From Candidatus Paraburkholderia calva (GTDB lineage: Bacteria > Pseudomonadota > Gammaproteobacteria > Burkholderiales > Burkholderiaceae), in contig LFLF01000012.1 of the NCBI GenBank assembly GCA_001184395.1, positions 1 through 46,716 of the forward strand: DNA of 46,716 nt, given 5' to 3'. Numbering within the stretch: position 1 is the stretch's first letter; every line of letters starts with the position of its first letter. A model generated the notes under the pieces. The model was not told the origin of the DNA and ran no database searches. It saw only the letters and a program-made list of their open reading frames with translations. Below are positions 23,581 through 32,194 of this stretch, piece by piece. Made by a program: the position numbers and the translations under genes.

Positions 23581-23820
23581 TCAGGCCGCTTTCCACTCGT
23601 CGGGGGTGAGGGTCTTCATGCTGAGCGCATGAATCTCCTGTTTCATGCGCTCGCCGATCGCCGCATAAACGAGTTGATGCCGTGCGATCAGCCGCTTGCC
23701 GACGAACGCATCGCTCACGATGGTCGCGAAGAAATGCTGGCCGTCGCCTTCGACTTCGAGATGCTGGCAGGCAAGTCCGCCAGCGATGTAGTTCTTCACT
23801 TGCTCCGGAGTCAGTAACAT
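23581..23820 (-). CDS. ibaG: BolA-family protein (IbaG/YrbA-like)
   Basis: The 79-residue protein has the BolA fold: LTPEQVKNYIAGGL, GDGQHFFATIVSDAFVGKR, and RHQLVYAAIGERMKQEIHAL with the conserved histidines. It ends SMKTLTPDEWKAA. BolA proteins bind monothiol glutaredoxins and 2Fe-2S clusters; IbaG is linked to acid stress and envelope physiology. It usually precedes murA, as here. About 155 nt separate it from the preferred murA start. Intact. Confidence 0.92.
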   Translation of the reverse strand: MLLTPEQVKNYIAGGLACQHLEVEGDGQHFFATIVSDAFVGKRLIARHQLVYAAIGERMKQEIHALSMKTLTPDEWKAA

Positions 23821-23836
23821 GGAAGTTTACTTTGAA

Positions 23837-24590
23837 TTAGTGACGCAGCTTGTAGCCGCTCGCGAGCAGACGGATGGCAATCAGCGCAAGCATAATCAGA
23901 AATCCGCCGACGATGCGAGGCTCGCGAGCGGGTTCACATCGGACAGGCCGAAGAAGCCGTAGCGGAAACCGTCGTCATGTAGAAGAACGGATTCAGATGC
24001 GAGACCGTGCGCCACACGGGCGGAAGCGCATGCGTCGAATAGAACACGCCGGACAGAAACGTGAGCGGCATGATCAAAAAATTCTGAAACGCTGCAAGCT
24101 GATCGAACTTGTCGGCCCAGATCCCGGCGATCAGACCGAGCGTACCGAGGATGGCCGAACCAGGCACCGCGAACGCAATGATGTAGAACGGCGCGGCAAA
24201 AGACATCGGGATAAACCATACCGTGACGATGAACACGCCCACGCCGACACACAAGCCGCGCACGACCGACGCCAGCACGTAGGCAAAGAACATCTCCCAG
24301 TGCGCGATCGGCGGCAGCAGCACGAAAACGAGATTACCGGTGATCTTCGATTGCGTCAGCGACGACGAGCTATTGGCAAACGCGTTCTGCAACACACTCA
24401 TCATGACAAGGCCCGGCACGAGAAAACTCGTGTAGCCTACCCTCGGATAGACGTTCACACGGCCCGACAGCGCGTGACCGAAGATGGTCAAATACAGAAT
24501 AGCCGTGACGATCGGCGCAAGCACGGTCTGAAACGACACGTTCCAGAAGCGCAAAAGCTCCTTGTAAAACAACGTCTGAAGGCCGCTCAT
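23837..24590 (-). pseudogene. ABC-2 type permease (YadH-like), frameshifted at the 3' end
   Basis: The first about 205 residues are open and carry five hydrophobic helices typical of ABC-2 exporters of the YadGH/NodIJ type (ELLRFWNVSFQTVLAPIVTA and IAGIWADKFDQLAAFQNFLI). A missing base at TTCTACATGACGACGG near 23977 and another at CTCGCATCGTC near 23912 throw the last helix out of frame. The normal ending (FLIMLALIAIRLLASGYKLR) is still readable. The ATG overlaps the stop of the ATPase gene. The substrate is unknown. Loss of the last helix probably abolishes function. Confidence 0.82.
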
Positions 24591-25540
24591 GAAAGACCCT
24601 CGACAACTTCCGGCTCGCGCATCACTTGCATGAACACATCTTCCAGATCGGCCTTGCGGACTTCGATTTCATCGAACGTGCGCCGGCCGCGCGGCATTTC
24701 GCGAGAATCGGCTCGACGTCGTCATAACTCGCCAGACGCAACAGATGCTGCGTGCCCGTAACGGCGTTCGGATCGACTTCGAGCAGATGGAGTTCGGCGG
24801 GCCGCACGCCGGTGGCGAAACACAGATACAACTGCATGCCCGCGAAACGCTGCAGCAGCGTGCTGGTACGCTCGAGCGTGACGACTTCGCCGCGGCGGAG
24901 TATCGCAATACGGTCGCACAGCGACTCGGCTTCTTCGAGATAGTGCGTGGTCAGCACGATCGTGTGGCCTTCGCGATTCAGGCGCGAAATGAACTTCCAC
25001 AGCGTCTGACGGAGTTCCACATCGACGCCGGCGGTCGGCTCGTCGAGCACGATCACCGGCGGACGATGCACCACAGCGCCTGCGCGACCAGCACGCGCCG
25101 CTTCATGCCACCAGACAACGCGCGCGTGTTGACGTCGGCCTTCTCGTTGAGATCGAGATTGGCCATGACTTCATCGATCCAGTCGTCGTTGTTGCGCAGG
25201 CCGAAATAGCCCGACTGGATGCGCAGCAACTCACGCACCGTGAAGAACGGATCGAACACGAGTTCCTGCGGCACCACGCAGAGCGAACGGCGCGCGGCGC
25301 GGAAGTCCTTCACGACGTCGTGGCCGCGCACGGCGACCGTGCCGCTATCGGCACGCGCGAGGCCAGCGAGAATGCTGATCAAGGTGGTCTTGCCCGCGCC
25401 GTTGGGGCCGAGCAGGCCGAAGAATTCGCCCTCTTCCACCGAGAGGCTCACGCCTTTGAGCGCCTGGAGATCCTTGTAGCGCTTTTTGACGTTTCGGATG
25501 TCTATGATGAATGTGTGCGCGATGAATGTGCGCGCGCATT
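24587..25540 (-). pseudogene. ABC exporter ATPase (YadG-like), pseudogene
   Basis: Walker A (GLLGPNGAGKTT), the signature LSGGMKRRVLVAQAL and Walker B (VIVLDEPTAGVD) are all recognisable, but the signature and Walker B are in different frames. GCGCTGTGGTGCATCG near 25067 carries a duplicated TG. One base is missing in GCCGGCGCACGTTCG near 24690. Upstream, IDIRNVKKRYKDLQALKG has no ATG in frame, and a 15-bp tandem duplication disturbs the start region. The extent at the 5' side is approximate. It pairs with the frameshifted permease downstream, so the whole exporter is dead. Confidence 0.82.
25506..25535. repeat. 15-bp tandem duplication at the ABC ATPase start
   Basis: GATGAATGTGTGCGC (25506-25520) is followed directly by GATGAATGTGCGCGC (25521-25535), with 14 of 15 bases identical. 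It falls where the start codon of the exporter ATPase should be, and no in-frame ATG remains. Confidence 0.9.
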
Positions 25541-25593
25541 TGCGGCGGCGCCTCGATTATGCGGATTGTGCTTGACGGACCCGGGCTCGATCG

Positions 25594-25622
25594 AAAAAGG
25601 GCCGAGTTGGGGCCCGAAAAAA
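25594..25622 (-). terminator. Intrinsic terminator after the mla operon
   Basis: On the minus strand, GGGCC (from 25615), a 7-nt loop and GGCCC are followed by TTTTT. An AAAAAA/TTTTTT tract sits on the other side as well. It lies between mlaB and the exporter ATPase. A second hairpin without a U tract (AGCGGCG/CGCCGCT, 25674-25700) precedes it. Confidence 0.6.
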
Positions 25623-25724
25623 CGTTTGATTATGGGACAAAGCGGCTGAAGCCGACTTCGGAGCGATCCTGATAGCGGCGGGCAAAAGGCTATCGCCGCT
25701 TGCGTCTGAGCGGTGTCAGCAGGA

Positions 25725-26021
25725 TCAATGTCGGAAGGTGAGGAGCGTATCGACGCCGTAGGCTTGCGCGAGACTGGCGAGCCCGGAGGGAATATTGACG
25801 ACGCCGAGCGCCGCGCCGCGCGCCGAAGCGGCACGCTGCCACGCGAGCATGACGGCGAGCGCCGACGAGTCGAAGTGCGTGAGCGACGCGCAATCCACTT
25901 CGGTTGCGCCCACCGCGATGCGCGACAGACCCGCGTCGAGCGCGGCCTTCGCGCTCTCGTGGGTCAAGCTGGCGGCCGTCTGGAAACGGCTGCCCGTTGC
26001 AGCGTTGGCTTGCGTGCTCAC
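25725..26021 (-). CDS. mlaB: STAS-domain protein MlaB
   Basis: The 98-residue single STAS domain is the cytoplasmic partner that stabilises the MlaF ATPase in the Mla phospholipid transporter. The conserved segment CASLTHFDSSALAVMLAWQR, with the STAS Asp-Ser-Ser, is present. I chose GTG at 26021 (VSTQANAATG), which overlaps the mlaC stop (GTGA). Longer in-frame starts lie inside mlaC and are unlikely. It is the last intact gene of the operon. Intact. Confidence 0.9.
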   Translation of the reverse strand: MSTQANAATGSRFQTAASLTHESAKAALDAGLSRIAVGATEVDCASLTHFDSSALAVMLAWQRAASARGAALGVVNIPSGLASLAQAYGVDTLLTFRH

Positions 26022-26659
26022 GATGCCTTTCCGTTCACGAGCTGCTGGTTGCGCTGCGTTAGGAACTGCACCAGGCCGTTCACGCCGTGCTGCTGGATCT
26101 GCTCGTTGAACTGCTGCTGATACGCCTGGATGAGCCAAGCGCCGAGCACGTTAATGTCGTACACGCGCCAGCCTTGTGGCGTCTTGTACAGGCGATAGTC
26201 GAGTTCGACCGGCGAACCGTTGTTCACCACGACCGAGCGGACCACGACATCGGTATCGTCCGGCGATGCGCGGAACGGCTTGTACTGAATGGTCTGGTTA
26301 CGCACTTGCGCGAGCGCGCCCGAGTACGTGCGGATCAGCAGCATCTTGAACTGCTCGACGATCTGCTTCTGCTGTTCCGGCGTCGCGGTGTTCCAGTTGC
26401 GGCCCATCACGAGACGCGTGGTGCGGGTGAAGTCCGTGTACGGCAGGATCTTCTCATTTACGAGCTTGGTGATCTCGTTGATGTCGCCCGACTGAATCTG
26501 CTTGTCCGACTTGATCTGATCGAGCACTTGCTGCGTGACGGACTTGATCAGCGCGTCCGGATTGCTCGAGTCGGCGGACTGCCCGGCGGACTGCCCCTGC
26601 GCGGCGCCGCAGAATACCACGAACATGACGATGAGAGGAAGCAGAAATAATTTTTTCAT
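26018..26659 (-). CDS. mlaC: Periplasmic phospholipid-binding protein MlaC
   Basis: The 213-residue precursor has a Sec signal (KKLFLLPLIVMFVVFCGAAQG) and the MlaC/Tgt2 core: LPYTDFTRTTRLVMGRNW, EQFKMLLIRTYSGAL and YDINVLGAWLIQAYQQQF. MlaC shuttles phospholipids through the periplasm between the outer-membrane MlaA complex and the inner-membrane MlaFEDB. The MlaA gene just upstream is broken, so its outer-membrane partner may be missing. Intact and full length. Confidence 0.95.
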   Translation of the reverse strand: MKKLFLLPLIVMFVVFCGAAQGQSAGQSADSSNPDALIKSVTQQVLDQIKSDKQIQSGDINEITKLVNEKILPYTDFTRTTRLVMGRNWNTATPEQQKQIVEQFKMLLIRTYSGALAQVRNQTIQYKPFRASPDDTDVVVRSVVVNNGSPVELDYRLYKTPQGWRVYDINVLGAWLIQAYQQQFNEQIQQHGVNGLVQFLTQRNQQLVNGKAS

Positions 26660-26695
26660 TGCATACCCTGCAAAAAAAGTGGCTTTGATTTGAGC

Positions 26696-26724
26696 GTGCT
26701 ATCCGATTCGAGTTCAGATAGCAC
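26696..26724 (-). other. Hairpin between mlaA and mlaC
   Basis: GTGCTATC (26696-26703) pairs perfectly with GATAGCAC (26717-26724) around a 13-nt loop. There is no U tract on the minus strand, so it is more likely an RNA-processing or stability element than a terminator. Confidence 0.45.
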
Positions 26725-27702
26725 GTGGTTTCGACCTATCAGAAATGTTACCGCGCGTTAGCACAAACGCACTCAACGCAGGCGGAACGAAGGGAATCCG
26801 GGTGGCGCGCGGCGGCACATACTGGTTGCCCGGCACCGTGTTCGAACTCGCGGGATTCGGTGCACTTGCCGTGCCCGAAGCGGGCGCGGACGCCTGTGCA
26901 CCGGATGCGCCCTCCGGGCGACACCGCTTGCGTGCCCTCGTCACCATAGTTCGGGAGTGTTCGGGAGCGGCACTTCGCCGTAATCGGACAAGTTGCCGTA
27001 ATCGCCGCTGATCAGGAACTGGCGGCGCTGAAGATACGCGTTACGCACGAACAAATACTTGTCGAGCACGGCGTCTGCGAGCATGTCGGTGGCGCCGAGC
27101 AGATTCGCGCGTGTTGACGAGGTTCACGCCATACAGCGCCCAGCTCACCGAATCCGGATGCACATAACTCAGCGGATTGCCGAAGTAGTCCGGCACCAGC
27201 CCCACCGTGTCGCGCACGGTGCTCTGGCCGAGCAGCGGCAGCACCAGATACGGACCCGACGGTACACCGTAATGACCCATCGTCATGCCGAAATCGCCCA
27301 CATGCTTCGGCAGCTTCGCGGCCGAGGCGACGTCGAACAGGCCGCCGACACCGAACACCGTGTTGATCGCGACGCGCATGATATCCGACACGCCGTCCGC
27401 GATCTTCAGTTGCAGCAGATTGTTCACCGCGATGTAGACGTCGCCGATATTCGAGAAGAAGTTGGTGACGCTATTGCGCACCGGCTCCGGCACCGCCCAC
27501 ACGTAGCCCTTGGCGACCGGCTTGAGCGCGTACTGATCGACCGTGTCGTTGATCGTGAATATCGTGCGGTTGTAGCTTTCGAAGGGGTCGTCCTTCGTGG
27601 GCGTCGTCACCGTCGCGCAGCCGACGAGCGCGCCCGTCCGCCCGTCATCGCCACCCCGGCGATTGCGCTCTTCATCCCGCGCCTGATCCCCATCGAGTGC
27701 AT
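26714..27702 (-). pseudogene. mlaA: mlaA pseudogene (outer-membrane lipoprotein VacJ)
   Basis: MlaA is the outer-membrane lipoprotein that removes mislocalised phospholipids for MlaC. The start MHSMGIRRGMKSAIAGVAMT and the lipobox region LVGCATV are in different frames (extra base in GGCGGACGGGCGCG). The middle, DDPFESYNRTIFTINDTVDQ to NPLSYVHPDSVSWALYGVNL, is open. One base is missing at ACGCGCGAATCTG near 27107. A 10-bp tandem duplication near 26960 shifts the frame again, and a further base is inserted in CCCGGAGGGCGCATCC. The end is approximate. Four or more lesions in about 1 kb make it dead. Confidence 0.88.
26949..26968. repeat. 10-bp tandem duplication in mlaA
   Basis: GTTCGGGAGT (26949-26958) is followed by GTTCGGGAGC (26959-26968). 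Removing one copy restores the expected frame (PLPNYGDEG), so this duplication is one of the inactivating lesions. Confidence 0.9.
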
Positions 27703-27719
27703 ATCGTATATTCTTCTCC

Positions 27720-28301
27720 TCATTGAGCCGGGCTCGATGCCGCGCTTGCGCTCGCGGCGCCGATGGCGGCGGAATCACCCGTCGCGCCCGGGAAAGCTGG
27801 TGCGGGCGCGGGCGCCGCCGAAGCGCCCGGCGTTTTCGATGCGCCGGAATCCGCTGCCTTGTTGTACAGGAACTGACCGATCAGGTTCTCCAGCACGACC
27901 GCCGATTGCGTCATCGTGATCTGGTCGCCGTTCTTAAGTATCTGATCGTCGCCGCCCGGTTCCAGACCGATGTACTGCTCGCCGAGCAGGCCGGAGGTCA
28001 GGATCTTCGCCGACGAGTCCTTCGGAAACTGGTATTGCTTGTCGATATCGATGGTCACGACCGCCTGGAACGTGTTCTGGTCGAAACCGATCGCGCCGAC
28101 GCGCCCCACCGTCGCGCCCGCGCTCTTGACGGGCGCGCGCGCCTTCAGGCCGCCGATGTTGTCGAACTTGAGCCGCACGGCATAAGTCGGCTGAAACGAC
28201 AGCGAGCTCATGTTGCCCGCTTTCAGCGCGAGAAAGAGCAGTGCCACGAAACCGAGCACCACGAAGAAGCCGACCCAAAAGTCGAGAGCAGTCTTTTTCA
28301 T
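27720..28301 (-). CDS. mlaD: MCE-domain protein MlaD
   Basis: The 193-residue protein has one N-terminal membrane helix (FWVGFFVVLGFVALLFLAL, residues 8-26) and one MCE domain (VRLKFDNIGGLKARAPVKSA to YIGLEPGGDDQ). An Ala/Pro-rich tail (GASAAPAPAPAFPG) ends it. MlaD hexamers form the periplasmic ring on MlaE through which phospholipids pass. It lies between mlaE and the mlaA remnant. Intact. Confidence 0.95.
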   Translation of the reverse strand: MKKTALDFWVGFFVVLGFVALLFLALKAGNMSSLSFQPTYAVRLKFDNIGGLKARAPVKSAGATVGRVGAIGFDQNTFQAVVTIDIDKQYQFPKDSSAKILTSGLLGEQYIGLEPGGDDQILKNGDQITMTQSAVVLENLIGQFLYNKAADSGASKTPGASAAPAPAPAFPGATGDSAAIGAASASAASSPAQ

Positions 28302-28395
28302 CGTCGTTCCAATGAGAATCTTGTCGCAGGCTGCGCGTGACGGTCTGTGTCCTTCACAACGCCCGCGCCATCGCAGAACGCCTGCGGATGGTGCA

Positions 28396-29163
28396 TTAGC
28401 TGAACATCAGTGCGGTCAGCAGGAAATCGAGGCCGAGCACGGCGAGCGACGCGTACACGACTGTCTTGGTGGTCGCACGCGACACGCCTTCCGGCGTCGG
28501 CCGGGCTTCGAAGCCCTGGAATAGCGCGATGAAGGTCACCGCAAAGCCGAATACGACGCTCTTGATCATGCCGTTGCCGACATCGCGCCAGACATCCACG
28601 CCGTCCTGCATCTGCGACCAGAACACGCCCGGGTCCACGCCAATCAGCATCACGCCGACGATGTAGCCGCCGAGAATGCCGACCGCGCTAAAAATGGCCG
28701 CCAGAAGCGGCATGGCGATGATGCCCGCCCACATGCGCGGCGCCATGACGACCTTCATGGGATCGACGGCCATCATTTCCATGGCAGTGAGCTGCTCGCC
28801 GGCCTTCATCAGGCCGATTTCCGCCGTCAGCGACGTGCCCGCACGTCCGGCGAACAGCAGCGCTGTGACCACCGGCCCGAGTTCGCGCACGAGCGAAAGC
28901 GCCACCAGCAGGCCGAGCGCTTCTTCGGAATCGTAGCGGCTCAGCGTGTAGTAACTCTGCAGGCCGAGCACGAAGCCGACGAACAGGCCCGACACCGCGA
29001 CGATCACGAACGAATAATTGCCGACGAAAAAGACCTGTTTTGTGACGAGGCGCGGGCGGCGCAGAAGCGCGAAAAATTCGAGCACGAGACGCACGAACAT
29101 GCGCGTCGCGTAGCCGGTGGTGCCGAAGCCGTCGAGCACCCAGCGTCCGAGCGCGCTGATCAT
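28396..29163 (-). CDS. mlaE: Mla transporter permease MlaE
   Basis: The 255-residue permease has the MlaE signature [20 protein letters not shown] followed by [20 protein letters not shown]. About five hydrophobic helices are present, and the end is [16 protein letters not shown]. It forms the membrane core of the MlaFEDB complex. Its ATG overlaps the mlaF stop (ATGA). A longer in-frame stretch upstream lies inside mlaF and is not MlaE. Intact. Confidence 0.95.
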   Translation of the reverse strand: MISALGRWVLDGFGTTGYATRMFVRLVLEFFALLRRPRLVTKQVFFVGNYSFVIVAVSGLFVGFVLGLQSYYTLSRYDSEEALGLLVALSLVRELGPVVTALLFAGRAGTSLTAEIGLMKAGEQLTAMEMMAVDPMKVVMAPRMWAGIIAMPLLAAIFSAVGILGGYIVGVMLIGVDPGVFWSQMQDGVDVWRDVGNGMIKSVVFGFAVTFIALFQGFEARPTPEGVSRATTKTVVYASLAVLGLDFLLTALMFS

Positions 29164-29975
29164 GCTCGCCCTCTGATACCGAAATCCGCCGCGAGCGGCT
29201 GGCTCGCGTAATGAAACCTGAACGGGCCGTCCGGCGTGCCGTCGATGAACTGGCGCACCGTCGGGTCCTGCGACGCGCGCAGCGCCGCGGGCGTGCCTTC
29301 GGCATGGATGCCGCCGTTGGCGACGAAATACACGTAGTCGGCAATGGAAAACGTCTCCGGCACGTCGTGCGACACGATGATGGACGTCGCGCCGAGCACA
29401 TCGTTCAGCGTGCGGATGAGTTTCGCGGTGATGCCGAGTGAGATGGGATCGAGGCCGGCGAACGGCTCGTCGTACATCATGAGCTCGGGGTCGAGCGCGA
29501 TGGCGCGCGCCAGCGCGACGCGGCGCGCCATACCGCCGGAGATCTCCGAAGGCACGAGATCGCGCGCGCCGCGCAGACCCACGGCGTTGAACTTCATCAG
29601 CACGAGATCGCGGATGAGTTCTTCGGGCAGATCGGTGTGCTCGCGCAGCGGGAAGGCGACGTTTTCGAACACGGTCTGATCCGTGAACAGCGCGCCGAAC
29701 TGGAACAGCATGCCCATCTTGCGGCGCAATCCGTAGAGACCGTCGCGCGTTTGCGCGCCGACGTCCTGGTCGCCGAACATGACCTTGCCGCGACTCGCCT
29801 TCACGAGACCGCCGATCAGACGCAGGGTCGTGGTTTTGCCGCAACCGGAGCCGCCCATGACCGCCACCACCTGACCGCGCGTGAAGCGCATGTTCAGGTT
29901 CGACAGGACGAGCCGGTCGCCATAGCCGAAATCGACGTCGCGTAGCTCTAGCAAAGTTTCGGAGGAAGCAGGCAC
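29160..29975 (-). CDS. mlaF: Mla transporter ATPase MlaF
   Basis: The 271-residue ABC ATPase has Walker [10 protein letters not shown] (about residues 41-49), Q-loop region [16 protein letters not shown], signature [14 protein letters not shown], Walker [13 protein letters not shown] and H-loop IIVSHD. The C-terminal extension binds the neighbouring subunit. It powers phospholipid movement by MlaFEDB. It is first in the operon, with a candidate TATAAT box 31 nt upstream of its ATG. Intact. Confidence 0.96.
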   Translation of the reverse strand: MPASSETLLELRDVDFGYGDRLVLSNLNMRFTRGQVVAVMGGSGCGKTTTLRLIGGLVKASRGKVMFGDQDVGAQTRDGLYGLRRKMGMLFQFGALFTDQTVFENVAFPLREHTDLPEELIRDLVLMKFNAVGLRGARDLVPSEISGGMARRVALARAIALDPELMMYDEPFAGLDPISLGITAKLIRTLNDVLGATSIIVSHDVPETFSIADYVYFVANGGIHAEGTPAALRASQDPTVRQFIDGTPDGPFRFHYASQPLAADFGIRGRA

Positions 29976-30005
29976 TGGGTAAGAGATTCTGACGCAAGAG
30001 GGCGA

Positions 30006-30011
30006 ATTATA
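30006..30011 (-). promoter_or_regulatory. Candidate -10 box for the mla operon
   Basis: TATAAT on the minus strand (context GGCCCTATAATTCGCC) lies 31 nt upstream of mlaF. The -35 position is weak (no TTGACA at 16-18 bp). The site is placed where a promoter is expected, between mlaF and the thiE stop. Confidence 0.45.
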
Positions 30012-30072
30012 GGGCCTGCGCGCAATCGGTGCTTTTTCTAGTGCCTTGCCTCCCCTTTTTTCGGATTATTCA

Positions 30073-31155
30073 TCATTGACTTGCAAAGTTCTGTCGCAAT
30101 GCGGCGACCGCTGCGGCGACATCGGGTGCTTCGGTGACGGCGCGCACCACGGCCGCGCTGCCGACGCCTGTCGCAAGCACCTCCGGCAGCACTTTCCCGT
30201 CGATACCGCCGATCGCCACCAACGGCACGCGGCCCTTCAACAACTGCACGTAGCGGCGCAGTCTTGCAAGACCTTGCGGCTTAGTCGGCATGACTTTGGT
30301 CGTGGTCGGGAACACCGCGCCGAGCGCCAGATAGCTCGGCCGGAAATGCAGCGCGCGCAGCATTTCGTAGTAACCATGCGTCGACAGGCCGAGGCGCAAA
30401 CCCGCCTGCGCGATCGCGCCGAGATCGGCGGTTTCGACGTCTTCCTGTCCGAGATGCACGCCGTATGCGCCCGCCGCGATTGCCTCGCGCCAGTGATCGT
30501 TGATGAACAGATTCGCCTGATGTTTGCGCCCCGCCGCGACCGCGCGTTCGATTTCGCGTTTCAAATCATCGGCGTCGGTGGTTTTGCGGCGCAGTTGGGT
30601 CGTGACGACGCCCAGATCCAGCACGCGCTCGATCCATTCGCCGCCCGACAGCACCGGATACAGGCCCAACGCGTCCGGACACGCCGGAAAGCGCGGCTCG
30701 GGCGCCGCCGGAAGATCGGCGACGCGCGGGAACGTGGCGAAATCCGTCGGCCACGCGTCGTCCTGGTTTTCGTCGCCGGTGCGCCAGGCGAGCGCCAGCA
30801 CGAGCGCATCGTGCGGCTCGAAATTGCAGTCGAGGAACGCGGCGAGCGCCGTCAGCCAATCGTCCGAACGTTCGCCCTGCAGCGCGAAGCGCGCCTCGCC
30901 CCACCGCAGCGTCACACGGTCCCCGTGCGCTTCGAGCACGGCCGCGCCGGCGCCCAGCAGCGTGCCGGCATCGGCGTCATGCAATTCGGTGAAGACGATC
31001 AGATCCTGCGCGACCGGCGCATCCGGCACGGTCAGGCAGATGCGCCAGCGCGCGGACACGGCGGGCCACTCGCCCAGCTTCGCGCAAATCCGTTCGGCAA
31101 CTTCGACGAGTTCGTCCGCCGGCGGCCAGAACACCTCGTGTCCGAGCAAACTCAT
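30073..31155 (-). CDS. thiE: Thiamine phosphate synthase with N-terminal extension
   Basis: ThiE joins HMP-PP to the thiazole phosphate to give thiamine monophosphate. The 360-residue protein is much longer than the usual about 210. The C-terminal half is ThiE: FINDHWREAIAAGAYGVHLG, QEDVETADL, LGLSTHGYYEML, AVFPTTTKVMPTKPQGL and VPLVAIGGIDGKVLPEVL. The first about 165 residues (MSLLGHEVFWPPADELVEVA onward) match no family I recognise, though they appear conserved in Burkholderia ThiE. ATG at 31155 overlaps the thiG stop. Last gene of the thi operon. Intact. Confidence 0.92.
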   Translation of the reverse strand: MSLLGHEVFWPPADELVEVAERICAKLGEWPAVSARWRICLTVPDAPVAQDLIVFTELHDADAGTLLGAGAAVLEAHGDRVTLRWGEARFALQGERSDDWLTALAAFLDCNFEPHDALVLALAWRTGDENQDDAWPTDFATFPRVADLPAAPEPRFPACPDALGLYPVLSGGEWIERVLDLGVVTTQLRRKTTDADDLKREIERAVAAGRKHQANLFINDHWREAIAAGAYGVHLGQEDVETADLGAIAQAGLRLGLSTHGYYEMLRALHFRPSYLALGAVFPTTTKVMPTKPQGLARLRRYVQLLKGRVPLVAIGGIDGKVLPEVLATGVGSAAVVRAVTEAPDVAAAVAALRQNFASQ

Positions 31156-31955
31156 GCCGCACCTCCATCCTGATGCCAGAACGGCATGCCGAGGACCGGC
31201 GTGCTCGCCTGCGCGCTGTCGCGCTCCGCCATCGGACCGGCGAGAAATGCGGCGCGGCCCGCTTCGGCGCCGAGGCCAAACGCGCGCGCCATCTGCGGCG
31301 GAAATGTCGCCTGCGAAACCGCCGTATTGAGCAGCACGCCGTCGAAGCCCCATTCCATCACCTGACACGCGTGCGACGGCACACCGAGACCGGCATCGAC
31401 GATCAGAGGCACGTCCGGCAGCCGTTCGCGCAGCGTGCACAGTCCGTACGGATTCGTCACGCCCTTGCCCGTGCCAATGGGCGCGCCCCACGGCATCAGC
31501 GCTTCGCAGCCCGCGTCGAGCAGACGGCGGCCGATCACCAGGTCTTCGGTGCAATACGGCAGCACTTTGAAGCCGTCGCGGATCAGCTTGCCTGCCGCTT
31601 CGATCAGGCCAATCGGGTCGGGTTGCAACGTGTAGTCGTCGCCGATCAGTTCGAGCTTGATCCACGGCGTATCGAAGACTTCGCGCGCCATGTAGGCGGT
31701 CGTCAACACCTCGTCGACGCTCTGGCAGCCGGCCGTGTTCGGCAGCAGCGCGACGCCGTGACGTTTCAGCACGTCGAAAAAACCCGCCTCGCCGGTTCCG
31801 GACTGGCGGCGCAGCGCGACGGTCACCATGCCGGGACGCGCGGCGTCGATGGAATCGGACAGCGATTGCAGCGACGGATAACGCGACGTGCCGAACAGCA
31901 CGCGGCTCGGGAAGGTCTGCCCGTAGAGCGTCAGGAAATCGGTTGGGGTGATCAT
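31152..31955 (-). CDS. thiG: Thiazole synthase
   Basis: ThiG builds the thiazole ring from DXP, the ThiS thiocarboxylate and dehydroglycine. The 267-residue barrel contains the Schiff-base lysine in WIKLELIGDDYTLQPD and the phosphate-binding segments LMPWGAPIGTGKGV and IVDAGLGVPSHACQVMEWG. The start MITPTDFLTLYGQTF at 31955 is standard. It follows thiS by 41 nt and overlaps thiE by 4 nt. Intact. Confidence 0.95.
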   Translation of the reverse strand: MITPTDFLTLYGQTFPSRVLFGTSRYPSLQSLSDSIDAARPGMVTVALRRQSGTGEAGFFDVLKRHGVALLPNTAGCQSVDEVLTTAYMAREVFDTPWIKLELIGDDYTLQPDPIGLIEAAGKLIRDGFKVLPYCTEDLVIGRRLLDAGCEALMPWGAPIGTGKGVTNPYGLCTLRERLPDVPLIVDAGLGVPSHACQVMEWGFDGVLLNTAVSQATFPPQMARAFGLGAEAGRAAFLAGPMAERDSAQASTPVLGMPFWHQDGGAA

Positions 31956-31996
31956 GATTCGGTCTCTCGGATTCATGATGTCGTGACTTTCTCGAT

Positions 31997-32194
31997 TCAG
32001 CCGCCCGCCACGGGCGACACAACGTCGAGCTTGTCGCCGGCGGCGAGCATCTTCGAGCCGTGTTCGCCGCGCGCGACGAACTGGCCGTTCAGCGCCACCG
32101 CGAACGGCGGTTTCGCGCCGAAAGCAGCGAGCGAGTCGGTGACGGTCGCCGCATCCGGCAACTCGAACGCGCGCTGATTGATCTGGATGTTCAT
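31997..32194 (-). CDS. thiS: Sulfur carrier protein ThiS
   Basis: The 65-residue ubiquitin-like protein ends in Gly-Gly (VVSPVAGG), the site of thiocarboxylation. MNIQINQRAFELPDAATVTD and the VALNGQFVARGEH strand match the family. Its ATG overlaps the thiO stop (ATGA). It supplies sulfur to ThiG. Intact. Confidence 0.94.
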   Translation of the reverse strand: MNIQINQRAFELPDAATVTDSLAAFGAKPPFAVALNGQFVARGEHGSKMLAAGDKLDVVSPVAGG

